The position numbers were made by a program, and so were the translations under genes. 64,000 nucleotides of DNA from Cupriavidus sp. (GTDB lineage: Bacteria; Pseudomonadota; Gammaproteobacteria; Burkholderiales; Burkholderiaceae): contig JAPSLP010000022.1 in the NCBI GenBank assembly GCA_031180665.1, forward strand, positions 1-64,000. The letters run 5' to 3'. Below are positions 34,625 to 42,718 of this stretch, one piece after another (position 1 is the stretch's first letter; every line of letters begins with the position of its first letter). The notes under the pieces were generated by a model, which saw only the letters and a program-made list of their open reading frames with translations, was not told the DNA's origin and searched no databases.

Positions 34625-35248
34625 ATGGCCAATGCCGTGCCGGGAAGCGCCGGCTACGAAGAGGAGGCCGGCGAGCTGGCGCAGCGGTACGAGCGCCTGC
34701 AATTCGAACAGGTCCATCACGACGTGCTGCATCTGCTGCCGGCGGTGCCAGCCAATGTCGTCGATATCGGCGCGGGATCGGGGCGCGATGCCGCCGCGCT
34801 GGCACAACGCGGTCATCGCGTGATCGCGGTCGAGCCCACCGACGCGCTGCGCAGCGAGGGCGAGCGCCTGCATGCCGGGCTGCCGATCCGCTGGATCGAC
34901 GACTCGCTGCCGGCGCTGCGAACCCTGCGCGCCGAGGGCGACCGCCACGACCTGATTCTACTTAGCGCGGTATGGATGCATCTGGACGAAGCGGAACGGG
35001 CCGAAGGCATGGCCGCGTTGGCCGAACTGCTTGCGCCCGGCGGCATCGCGATCCTGTCGCTGCGGCACGGGCCGGTGCCGGCGGGGCGCCGCATGTTCGA
35101 CGTGTCGGCCGAAGAAACGATTGCGCTCGGACGCGCGCATGGATTGGTCCAATGCCACTGCGCCAGCCGCGAGGACGCGCAAGGGCGCGCCGACGTGCAC
35201 TGGAGCGTGGTGGGGCTGCAGCGCCCGCGCGCTGCCCCGCCCCGCTGA
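34625..35248 (+). CDS. Class I SAM-dependent methyltransferase
   Basis: A 207-residue Rossmann-fold methyltransferase of the Methyltransf_25/11 type. SAM-binding motif I is NVVDIGAGSGRDAAALAQRG, motif II is HRVIAVEPTDALRSEG, and the post-III region reads DLILLSAVWMHLDEAERAEGMAALAELLAPGGIAILSLRHG. The start at 34625 has AAGGAGA 5 bases upstream. It lies 129 bp after the GGT-like gene on the same strand and could be co-transcribed. The methyl acceptor is unknown. Confidence 0.85.
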   Translation: MANAVPGSAGYEEEAGELAQRYERLQFEQVHHDVLHLLPAVPANVVDIGAGSGRDAAALAQRGHRVIAVEPTDALRSEGERLHAGLPIRWIDDSLPALRTLRAEGDRHDLILLSAVWMHLDEAERAEGMAALAELLAPGGIAILSLRHGPVPAGRRMFDVSAEETIALGRAHGLVQCHCASREDAQGRADVHWSVVGLQRPRAAPPR

Positions 35249-35262
35249 GCCGACCTCGTCCT

Positions 35263-36453
35263 CTAGCCGGCGGTCGGGCGAACCGACGCCTGCTTCACCG
35301 GATAGCGCGCCACCAGCGCATAGCTGGCCCAGCTGAGGACCGTCATCGTCAAGGCGACGGCGCCTAGCTGGCCGGTCGGCAGAAACGGCGCCGTTGCCTG
35401 CGTCGCGACGGCACCGGCTGCCAGCAGGGCCAGCACCATGACGGCGGAGGCACGGCCGAGCTGGGCCTGGGGTACGGCCAGCGCCTCGCTGAATGCGGTC
35501 GGGCCACGCACGCCCAGCACCGCGCAAAAGGCGGCCCAGAAGGCCAGCACCCACGGGAACGACAGGCTTTCGCTCCACCACGCGATACACAGCACGGTGC
35601 ACAGCAGCCCGTGCAGCAGCGCGCCCAGCTGGATCGCATGGCGCGGGCCCAGCCGGTTGCTGATCCTGCCCGCTTGGCTGGCGGCCACGATGAAGCCCGC
35701 CACGCCGCACACCTGCGCCAGCGCAAAACCGCTCTGGCCCGTGCCGGCGATCGCGGGAAGCACCTGCGGCGCGCTGGCGACGAAGGCGATCAACGCGCCG
35801 AACGACAGTGAATGGGCCAGCGCCAGTCCGACGAAATGCCAATTGCGCAGCAGCGCGCGATAGCCGACCCGTCCGGTCTTCTCCTCGGTCGCCGGCAACG
35901 CCACGGGCGTGGCCCGCAGCGCGAACGGCGCGGACACCACCGCGACGATCCCGATGATGGCGAAGGTCGTACGCCAATCGGCGATCAGCAGCAGCGCGGT
36001 CCCGAGCACCGGCCCGGCAGCGGGCACGATCGCCTCGATCATCGCGATCGCCGCGATGCCGCGCACGCCGTCCTGCTCGGGCAGCGTCGCCCGCACGACG
36101 GTCGGCACCACCACCGTCGCGGCGCCGGCCGCGATGCCCTGTAGCAGGCGAAGGCCGAGCAGCATCGGCAGATCGGGCGCCAACGCACAACCGAAGCTGG
36201 TCAGGATCAGCACCAGCAGGCCTGTCCGCACGCAGCGCTTCGGGCCGATCCGGTGCAGCATCTCGCCCCAGACCAGTTGCGAAGCGGCCAGGCCGAGCAG
36301 GAAGATCGCGATGGTCAGCTGCCCTTGCGTCACCGTGATGCCGAGGTCCACCTGCATCGTCGGCACGGCGGGCAGGTATAGATCCATGGTCAGCATGCTG
36401 GCCGCCGTGATGGTGGCCAGCGGCAGAATGGTACGAATCGATCCGTTGGACAA
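35263..36453 (-). CDS. MFS exporter, Bcr/CflA-like (DHA1), probable TTG start
   Basis: A 396-residue, 12-helix multidrug exporter. TM1 carries the Bcr/CflA signature TMDLYLPAVPTMQVDLG, followed by GLAASQLVWGEMLHRIGPKRCVRTGLLVL (motif A-like) and LLQGIAAGAATVVVPTVVRA (motif C-like). No ATG or GTG occurs ahead of TM1; a TTG at 36453 with CGGAG 5 bases upstream gives LSNGSIRTILPLATITAASML, the expected N-terminus. The next in-frame ATG would remove half of TM1. It begins 30 bp after the EamA gene, probably in one operon. Confidence 0.85.
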   Translation of the reverse strand: MSNGSIRTILPLATITAASMLTMDLYLPAVPTMQVDLGITVTQGQLTIAIFLLGLAASQLVWGEMLHRIGPKRCVRTGLLVLILTSFGCALAPDLPMLLGLRLLQGIAAGAATVVVPTVVRATLPEQDGVRGIAAIAMIEAIVPAAGPVLGTALLLIADWRTTFAIIGIVAVVSAPFALRATPVALPATEEKTGRVGYRALLRNWHFVGLALAHSLSFGALIAFVASAPQVLPAIAGTGQSGFALAQVCGVAGFIVAASQAGRISNRLGPRHAIQLGALLHGLLCTVLCIAWWSESLSFPWVLAFWAAFCAVLGVRGPTAFSEALAVPQAQLGRASAVMVLALLAAGAVATQATAPFLPTGQLGAVALTMTVLSWASYALVARYPVKQASVRPTAG

Positions 36454-36482
36454 GCCGTTCTCCGTGCGAATGGATGGGGTGG

Positions 36483-37379
36483 CTACGCTGATCGGCGCAT
36501 CACCAGATACAACCCTGCCGCAGCGATCGCCATGCCGGGCCAGGCGGCCAGCGGGATGGTTTCGCCGAGCACGGCCCAGGCGATCAGCGCGGTCATGGGT
36601 GGCACAAGAAAGAACAACGCCGAGACGCGGGAGGCCTCGCCGTGGCGAACCATCGCCAACAGCAGTGTCATCGCGACGATCGAATTGGCGAGCACCAGAT
36701 AGGCCAGCGAGCCGAACAGCGCCGGGGTCCATTGCACCTGCATCGGCTCCAGCCACCACGCCAGCGGCGCGGTCACGGCGAGGGCAACGGTGTACTGCAC
36801 CAGATTGGCGGTCAGCGGATGGGTGTCCCGGCCGAAGCGCTTTTCCCACAGCGTGCCGGCGGTCATCACCAGCAAGGCCAGCAAGGCGAACACCAGCGCC
36901 AGCCGCGACGACAGATCGATCGACGAGGTGGCGAGAATCACCATCGCGGCGCCGCTGGCGCCAAGCAGCAGGCCGATCCAGCGGACCCGGCCGACGCGTT
37001 CGCCGGCAATGGCGGGCGCCAGCAGGCCGACAAGGATTGGCTGCTGCGAGGTAATCAAGGCCACCGTGCCCGATGACAGCCCGTATTTCAGGCTCAGATA
37101 GGTGAACGAGAAATAGCCGGCCTGCATCAGCAGGCCGACCATCGCCAGATGCCCCCATGCCGCAAGCGTCGGCGGCAAGGTCGGCCGCACCCACAGCCAC
37201 GGCAGGATCAGCAGTGCCACCACGCAGGCGTAGCGCAGCGCCAGAAAGGTCAGGGGATCGGCGTAGGCCAGACCCAGCTTCAGGAAGACGAAGCCGCTGG
37301 ACCACAGCAGCAGGAACAGCGCGGGCGCGGTCTTGAGCCATGCGGGGGCGGCGCTTGCCGAGCTGATGCGCTGGGTCAT
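36483..37379 (-). CDS. DMT-superfamily permease, EamA family
   Basis: A 298-residue inner-membrane protein with ten predicted helices and two EamA repeats. Repeat 1 starts PALFLLLWSSGFVFLKLGLAYADPLTFLALRYACVVALLIL; the junction reads LKYGLSSGTVALITSQQPILVGLLAPAIAGERVGRVRWIGLLLGASGAAMVIL; the second repeat ends VPPMTALIAWAVLGETIPLAAWPGMAIAAAGLYLV. Relatives export amino acids or other metabolites. First gene of a leftward unit with the Bcr/CflA-like exporter and divergent from the MATE gene. Confidence 0.9.
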   Translation of the reverse strand: MTQRISSASAAPAWLKTAPALFLLLWSSGFVFLKLGLAYADPLTFLALRYACVVALLILPWLWVRPTLPPTLAAWGHLAMVGLLMQAGYFSFTYLSLKYGLSSGTVALITSQQPILVGLLAPAIAGERVGRVRWIGLLLGASGAAMVILATSSIDLSSRLALVFALLALLVMTAGTLWEKRFGRDTHPLTANLVQYTVALAVTAPLAWWLEPMQVQWTPALFGSLAYLVLANSIVAMTLLLAMVRHGEASRVSALFFLVPPMTALIAWAVLGETIPLAAWPGMAIAAAGLYLVMRRSA

Positions 37380-37453
37380 GGGAGAGCGGGATGTCGGTGA
37401 GGGTCGGCCAATGTCGGTCTCTTGCCGACTACGGTTTCGGTCAAGCGGGAATA

Positions 37454-37505
37454 CTATACGAACTCGCTATACCAACTCGCTATACGAACTCGCTATACGA
37501 ACTCG
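37454..37505. repeat. Four tandem 13-bp repeats in the EamA/MATE promoter region
   Basis: CTATACGAACTCG occurs four times head to tail (37454-37466, 37467-37479, 37480-37492, 37493-37505); the second copy has a single C-for-G change. The array ends 37 bp before the MATE start codon and 75 bp from the divergent EamA start. Its AT content is higher than its surroundings. It may be a repeated operator or a slippage-prone spacer. Confidence 0.9.
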
Positions 37506-37542
37506 CTCAGCGTTCCGTCCCCTTCGGCTACCACCAACAACA

Positions 37543-39009
37543 ATGAAGCCCGACGCCCGACTCGTTACCGGCCCGATCGGCCGCACCCTGCTGCTGTTCT
37601 CGCTGCCCGTGCTCGGCAGCAACATCCTGCAATCGCTCAATGCCTCGATCAATTCGATCTGGGTGGGCCACTATCTCGGCGAGGCAGCGCTGACGGCGAC
37701 GTCGAACGCCAATATCGTGCTGTTCTTCCTGCTCGGCGTGGTGTTCGGCATCAGCATGGCCAACACCATCATGATCGGGCAGGCGGTCGGCGCGCGCGAT
37801 CTCGACGAGGCCCGGCGCGTGGTCGGCACCAGCACCACGTTCTTCGTGCTGCTGTCGGTCATCGCCGCGGCGCTGGGCTACCTGTTCACGCCGGACATCC
37901 TCAGCGCGATGGGAACACCGGCGGACGCGCGGCCACTGGCGATCCGTTATCTGCGGATCATCTTCCTCGCGCTGCCCTTCATGTACTTCTACAACTTCGT
38001 GATGATGACCCTGCGCGGCGCCGGGGACTCGCGCACGCCGTTCTACTTCATGCTGCTGTCGGTGGTGCTCGACGTTGCGCTCAATCCGCTGCTGATCTTC
38101 GGCCTCGGTCCGATCCCGCGCATGGACATCGCCGGATCCGCGCTGGCGACGCTGATCGCGCAGCTGGTCAGCCTGGCCGCGATGATGTGGTTGCTCTATC
38201 GCCGCAAGCATTTCCTGACGCTGCATCGCGATCAGTTGCGCTACCTGCGGCCCGACCTCGGCATCCTGCGCTCGCTGGTGGCCAAGGGACTGCCGATGGG
38301 CCTGCAGATGGTGGTGATCTCGTCGTCCGCGATCGTGATGATGGCGCTGGTCAACCAGTACGGCTCGCAGACCGCGGCCGCGTATGGCGTGGCCTCGCAA
38401 CTGTGGACCTACGTCCAGATGCCGGCGCTGGCCGTGGGCGCCAGCGTCTCCTCCATGGTCGCGCAAAACGTGGGCGCCGGCCGGTGGGACCGCGTTGCGC
38501 GCATCACCGGCATGGGACTGGCGTTCAATCTGGCGATGACGGGAGCGCTGGTCGGGCTGGTCTATCTGTTCAACCGCCATTCGCTGGGCCTGTTCCTGCC
38601 GGACGACGGCGGCGCGATCGAGACCGCCCAGCATATCAACGCCATCGTGCTGTGGTCGTTCATCCTGTTCGGCTTCACCATCGTGCTGTTCGGCACCGTC
38701 CGCGCGACGGGCGCGGTGATGGCGCCGCTGGCGGTGCTGTTCGTCTCGATGTGGGTGGTGCGCCTGCCGTTCGCCTGGTGGCTCGGCCGCACGATGGGCG
38801 CGGACGCGGTGTGGTGGAGCTTCCCGCTCGGCTCGGTGGTGTCGATCACGCTGGCGGCCGCGTACTACCGCTTCGGCAACTGGCGCGCCAGCCAGATACT
38901 CCCAGCCGCGCCATCCGCCTGTGAAGTCGTCGGCCAGGCGCCGGACACCAGCATGGGGACGCCGGCGGAGGATGCGTTGAAGCCGGCTGGGCGGGCGGAA
39001 ACGGTGTGA
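37543..39009 (+). CDS. MATE-family efflux transporter
   Basis: A 488-residue, 12-helix MATE protein that exports cationic drugs or metabolites using H+ or Na+. Family sequence: GPIGRTLLLFSLPVLGSNILQSLNASINSIWVGHYLGEAALTATSNAN, the LRGAGDSRTPFYFMLLSVVLDVALNPLLIF block and AYGVASQLWTYVQMPALAVGASVSSMVAQNVGAGRWDR in the second half. The C-terminal 40 residues are a polar extension. No strong ribosome-binding site precedes the ATG (ACCACCAACAACA). The 13-bp repeat array lies just upstream. Confidence 0.92.
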   Translation: MKPDARLVTGPIGRTLLLFSLPVLGSNILQSLNASINSIWVGHYLGEAALTATSNANIVLFFLLGVVFGISMANTIMIGQAVGARDLDEARRVVGTSTTFFVLLSVIAAALGYLFTPDILSAMGTPADARPLAIRYLRIIFLALPFMYFYNFVMMTLRGAGDSRTPFYFMLLSVVLDVALNPLLIFGLGPIPRMDIAGSALATLIAQLVSLAAMMWLLYRRKHFLTLHRDQLRYLRPDLGILRSLVAKGLPMGLQMVVISSSAIVMMALVNQYGSQTAAAYGVASQLWTYVQMPALAVGASVSSMVAQNVGAGRWDRVARITGMGLAFNLAMTGALVGLVYLFNRHSLGLFLPDDGGAIETAQHINAIVLWSFILFGFTIVLFGTVRATGAVMAPLAVLFVSMWVVRLPFAWWLGRTMGADAVWWSFPLGSVVSITLAAAYYRFGNWRASQILPAAPSACEVVGQAPDTSMGTPAEDALKPAGRAETV

Positions 39010-39045
39010 GCGCTCTGCCCGCCATCGGTCAATGCCAATGCGCGG

Positions 39046-39426
39046 CTATCGGAAGAACTCGCCCCGCATCAGGAACGTATAGTCGGCCTCGACCGCCATC
39101 AGCCAGACCAGCACCAGTAGGCACAGCGGCGGCAGCAGGATCGCGTAGACCAGCGCCAGCCGCTCCCATGCCATATGCATGAACACGGCGACGATCAGGC
39201 CGGCCTTGGCGACCATGAAGATCAAAATCAGCGTCCAGCGCAGGGCGCCCTGCAGATGGAAGTAGTCGACCGCGTACGACATGGCCGACAGCACGAACAG
39301 CAGGCCCCAGATTTTCAGATAAAGGCCGATCGGATGGGCCTGGCCGGTGGCGCCGTGCGCCTGGTCGGCGGCCGGCGCACCACCGTGCGCAGGCATCGGC
39401 GAATCGTGCAGGATGGGCTCGGACAT
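39046..39426 (-). CDS. Cytochrome c oxidase subunit IV (bacterial COX4_pro type)
   Basis: A 126-residue protein with a His/Ala-rich N-terminus and three hydrophobic helices (about residues 35-55, 63-85, 95-115): YLKIWGLLFVLSAMSYAVDYFHL, WTLILIFMVAKAGLIVAVFMHM and LALVYAILLPPLCLLVLVWLMAV. The GLIVAVFMHM segment is typical of prokaryotic oxidase subunit IV, a small assembly or stability subunit. Last gene of the leftward oxidase operon, 10 bp after the second subunit III gene. Confidence 0.87.
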   Translation of the reverse strand: MSEPILHDSPMPAHGGAPAADQAHGATGQAHPIGLYLKIWGLLFVLSAMSYAVDYFHLQGALRWTLILIFMVAKAGLIVAVFMHMAWERLALVYAILLPPLCLLVLVWLMAVEADYTFLMRGEFFR

Positions 39427-39436
39427 GGCAGGGACC

Positions 39437-40162
39437 TCACCACAGGTAGAAAAACGCGAAGATGAACACCCAGACCAGATCGACGAAGTGCCAGTACAGC
39501 CCCGCGATCTCGACGATCTGGTAGTTGCCGGTGCGCTCGTAGCGGCCGCGCAGCACACGCGTGGCGACCACCAGCAGATAGATGACGCCGCACGACACGT
39601 GCAGGCCGTGGAAGCCGGTGATCATGAAGAACGACGAACCGAACTGCGCCGCGCCCATCGGATTGCCCCAGGGGCGCACGCCCTCCTCGATCAGCTTGGT
39701 CCATTCGAACGCCTGCATGCCGACGAAGGTGGCGCCGAGCGCAGCGGTGCCGAACATCAGCATCGCGCAGCGCGCGCGATCGCGCCGATAGGCGAAGTTG
39801 ACGGCCATCGCCATGGTGCCGCTGCTGGTGATCAGCACGAAGGTCATGATCGCGATCAGGATCAGCGGAATCGATTCGCCGCCGATCGTCAGCGCGAACA
39901 CCTCGCTCGGATTGGGCCACGGCACCGTGGTGGTCATCCGCACCGTCATGTAGCTGATCAGGAAGCAGCTGAAGACGAAGGTGTCGGACAACAGGAAGAT
40001 CCACATCATGGCCTTGCCCCACGACACCTGGAAGGCATGCCGGTCCGAACCCCAGTCGGCCAGCATGCCGCGCCAGCCGCCGTGCACGGACGCCGCGGTA
40101 TGCGCCGCAGTCTGTGCCGCGGAATCCGCCACGCGTTCGCCGGGATGCAGTTGGGTCGCCAT
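39437..40162 (-). CDS. coxP: Cytochrome c oxidase subunit III (CoxP-like)
   Basis: A 241-residue subunit III of a haem-copper oxidase, with five or more helices. Recognisable parts are KAMMWIFLLSDTFVFSCFLISYMTVRM, AFEWTKLIEEGVRPWGNPMGAAQFGSSFFMITGFHGLHVSCGVIYLL (the MITGFHGLHV motif) and IAGLYWHFVDLVWVFIFAFFYL at the C-terminus. It stabilises subunit I and sustains proton uptake. This is the second of two subunit-III-type genes in the operon, as in coxMNOP clusters; the symbol follows that arrangement. Confidence 0.9.
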   Translation of the reverse strand: MATQLHPGERVADSAAQTAAHTAASVHGGWRGMLADWGSDRHAFQVSWGKAMMWIFLLSDTFVFSCFLISYMTVRMTTTVPWPNPSEVFALTIGGESIPLILIAIMTFVLITSSGTMAMAVNFAYRRDRARCAMLMFGTAALGATFVGMQAFEWTKLIEEGVRPWGNPMGAAQFGSSFFMITGFHGLHVSCGVIYLLVVATRVLRGRYERTGNYQIVEIAGLYWHFVDLVWVFIFAFFYLW

Positions 40163-40199
40163 ATCGCCTCCTTCGCTTGCCTGTCCACGTACTACGCGA

Positions 40200-40853
40200 T
40201 CAGGCGGTGCCGCAGATGTAGCGCACGATTTCCGGGGTCAGCCAGCCGAGCGCGGCCAGCAGGACCAGCCATACCGCCAGCATGAAGTGCCAGTAGCGCG
40301 CCAGCAGCCGCACGCGCAGCGCGGCGCCAGCCCGCGCGCCGGCGCGAAGGCCCTGCCACGCGGCCAGCCACGCCACCAGACCGCCGACCATATGCAGGCC
40401 ATGCATCCCGGTCAGCATGTAAAAGAAGCTGCCTGCCGGATTGTTGGCCGGCAGGATGTCGGCGGCGCCCAGCGCCTGCCATGCCCACAACTGGCTGGCG
40501 ACGAAACCGAGCGCGCCGATCCCGCCCAGCATCAGCGTGCGCCGCGCGTTCGACTGTTCGCCTGCCTGCGCCGCACGGGCCGCCCGCCACATCGCCACGC
40601 TGCCGAGGACGAGCAGTGCCGTGGACAGCCACACCTGCCATGGCAGCGCGATCGGATGCCAGTCGGCCGAGTCCATGCGCAGGCCGAACGCGACGACGAA
40701 CAACGAGAACAGCGAGGTGACCACGCCCATGAAGACCCACAGCGCGACGCTGGCGGGCGTCGACCCGGAAGCGTGCTGGCGCATCGCGTCGCCGCCGCGC
40801 GGGGCGGGTCCATCGTCGCCGCGCGCGACGCGGTACAGTGCTCCGGTATTCAT
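40200..40853 (-). CDS. coxO: Cytochrome c oxidase subunit III-like protein (CoxO-like)
   Basis: A 217-residue polytopic protein of the subunit III superfamily. Features: ASVALWVFMGVVTSLFSLFVVAFGLRM, a long loop, QLWAWQALG, NNPAGSFFYMLTGMHGLHMVGGLVAWL (TGMHGLHM motif) and ARYWHFMLAVWLVLLAALGWLTPEIVRYICGT. It overlaps the subunit I stop codon by 4 bp and precedes the other subunit III by 37 bp. The pair of unequal subunit III proteins is the hallmark of the coxMNOP type of oxidase operon. Confidence 0.88.
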   Translation of the reverse strand: MNTGALYRVARGDDGPAPRGGDAMRQHASGSTPASVALWVFMGVVTSLFSLFVVAFGLRMDSADWHPIALPWQVWLSTALLVLGSVAMWRAARAAQAGEQSNARRTLMLGGIGALGFVASQLWAWQALGAADILPANNPAGSFFYMLTGMHGLHMVGGLVAWLAAWQGLRAGARAGAALRVRLLARYWHFMLAVWLVLLAALGWLTPEIVRYICGTA

Positions 40854-42607
40854 GCGACGGCTCCCTGGCTAGCATGCGGTTCGGGTTCGGCGCCGCCGGC
40901 TTCGGGCGGCGCGTTCTGCGCGATGAAGTCCTCGCGCGCGCCAGGCACGCTATAGGCATAGGCCCAGCGATACACCACCGGCAGATGCGGGCCCCAGTTG
41001 CCGTGCTCCGGCGGCGTATGGGGCGTCTGCCATTCGAGCGAGGCGGCGCGCCACGGATTGGCGCCGGCCGGCTCGCCGCGGCGTGCGCTCCAGATCAGGT
41101 TGGCGACGAACAGCAATTGCGCGGCCGCGACGACGAAGGCCGCCACCGAGATATAGGCGTTCAGCACATGCGCCGATTCCGGGATGAAGGCGTAGTTCTC
41201 GAAGGCGTAATAGCGGCGCGGCATGCCCAGGATGCCGAGGTAATGCATCGGGAAGAAGATCGCGTAGGTGCCGACGAAGGTGACCCAGAAATGCACGCGG
41301 CCCAGCGTGTCGTTCAGCATTCGCCCGGTGACCTTCGGATACCAGTGATAGAGCCCCCCGAACACCACCAGGATCGGCGACACGCCCATCACCATGTGGA
41401 AGTGCGCGACCACGAAGTAGGTGTTGGACAGCGGGATATCGACGCTGACGTTGCCCAGGAACAGCCCCGTCAGTCCGCCGATCAGGAAGGTGCTGATGAA
41501 ACCGATTGCGAACAGCATCGGCACCGAGAAGTGGATGTCGCCGCGCCACAGTGTCAGCACCCAGTTGTAGACCTTGATCGCGGTCGGAATCGCGATGATC
41601 AGCGTGGTGGTGGCAAAGAAGAAGCCGAAGTACGGGTTCATGCCGCTGACGAACATATGGTGGGCCCACACCACCACCGACAGCACGCCGATCGCCAGGA
41701 TGGCCCACACCATGGTGCGATAGCCGAAGATGCTCTTGCGCGCATGCACGCTGATCAGGTCGGACACGATGCCGAACGCCGGCAGCGCGACGATATAGAC
41801 CTCGGGATGGCCGAAGAACCAGAACAGGTGCTGGAACAGCAGCGGACTGCCGCCCTTGTAGTCCAGCTGCTGCCCCATCGACACCATCGACGGCATGAAG
41901 AAGCTGGTGCCGATGGTCTTGTCGAGCAGCATCATCACGCCGGAGACGAACAGCGCGGGGAATGCCAGCAGCGCGAGGATCGTCGCCATGAAGATGCCCC
42001 AGACGGCAAGCGGCATCCGCATCAACGTCATGCCCTCGGTGCGGGCCTGCAGCACCGTGGTCACGTAGTTCAGGCCGCCCATGGTCGCGGCGACGATGAA
42101 GATCAGCAGCGACACCAGCATCAGGATGATGCCCCAGTCGTGGCCGGGCGTGCCGGGCAGGATCGCTTGCGGCGGATACAGCGTCCAGCCGGCGCCGGTC
42201 GGTCCACCCGGCACGAAGAAGCTGGCCAGCAGCACGATCACCGACAGCAGGTAGACCCAGAAGCTCAGCATGTTGAGGAAGGGGAATACCATGTCGCGCG
42301 CGCCGACCATCAGCGGGATCAGGTAGTTGCCGAACCCGCCGAGAAACAGCGCGGTCAGCAGATAGATCACCATGATCATGCCGTGCATGGTCACGTACTG
42401 GTAGTAGGCGTTCGGGTCGATGAAGTCGAACCGGCCCGGAAAGCCCAGCTGCATCCGCATCAGGTTCGACAGCACGACGCCGACCAGTCCGACCACGATG
42501 GCGACGATGGTGTACTGCACCGCAATCACCTTGTGGTCCTGGCTCCAGACATAACGCGTCCAGAAGCTGGTGGGCCCGTGGTGGACGGCATCGTCGGCGT
42601 AGGCCAT
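40850..42607 (-). CDS. coxN: Cytochrome c oxidase subunit I (haem-copper, A type)
   Basis: Catalytic subunit, 585 residues, about 12 helices in the inner membrane. It carries the low-spin haem, the haem a3/CuB centre and proton channels. Visible residues: the helix II haem ligand His in TMHGMIMV, the CuB and cross-linked Tyr motif FFGHPEVYIVALPAFG (with the D-channel Glu), the CuB His pair in WAHHMFVSG, and haem ligands in YFVVAHFHMVMG. HPEVY places it in the A1 subgroup. The start at 42607 has AGGAGAG 7 bases upstream. Order II-I-III-III-IV matches coxMNOP plus subunit IV. No haem A or CuB assembly genes adjoin. Confidence 0.95.
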   Translation of the reverse strand: MAYADDAVHHGPTSFWTRYVWSQDHKVIAVQYTIVAIVVGLVGVVLSNLMRMQLGFPGRFDFIDPNAYYQYVTMHGMIMVIYLLTALFLGGFGNYLIPLMVGARDMVFPFLNMLSFWVYLLSVIVLLASFFVPGGPTGAGWTLYPPQAILPGTPGHDWGIILMLVSLLIFIVAATMGGLNYVTTVLQARTEGMTLMRMPLAVWGIFMATILALLAFPALFVSGVMMLLDKTIGTSFFMPSMVSMGQQLDYKGGSPLLFQHLFWFFGHPEVYIVALPAFGIVSDLISVHARKSIFGYRTMVWAILAIGVLSVVVWAHHMFVSGMNPYFGFFFATTTLIIAIPTAIKVYNWVLTLWRGDIHFSVPMLFAIGFISTFLIGGLTGLFLGNVSVDIPLSNTYFVVAHFHMVMGVSPILVVFGGLYHWYPKVTGRMLNDTLGRVHFWVTFVGTYAIFFPMHYLGILGMPRRYYAFENYAFIPESAHVLNAYISVAAFVVAAAQLLFVANLIWSARRGEPAGANPWRAASLEWQTPHTPPEHGNWGPHLPVVYRWAYAYSVPGAREDFIAQNAPPEAGGAEPEPHASQGAVA

Positions 42608-42718
42608 GGCGATCTCTCCTGCGGTCAGTGACCTGTCGTGGCGCGCCACATCCGGCTCCGGATGCGGCGCTGCTCTCTTTACTCGTCGCGCTGGGGTTGC
42701 GCAGCGCCAGCGTTGCGC

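Noticed and set aside
36454..37341. Extension of the Bcr/CflA-like reading frame upstream to 692 codons.
   Set aside because: The extension runs out of frame through the EamA gene on the same strand and lacks hydrophobic helices; the exporter begins at about 36453.
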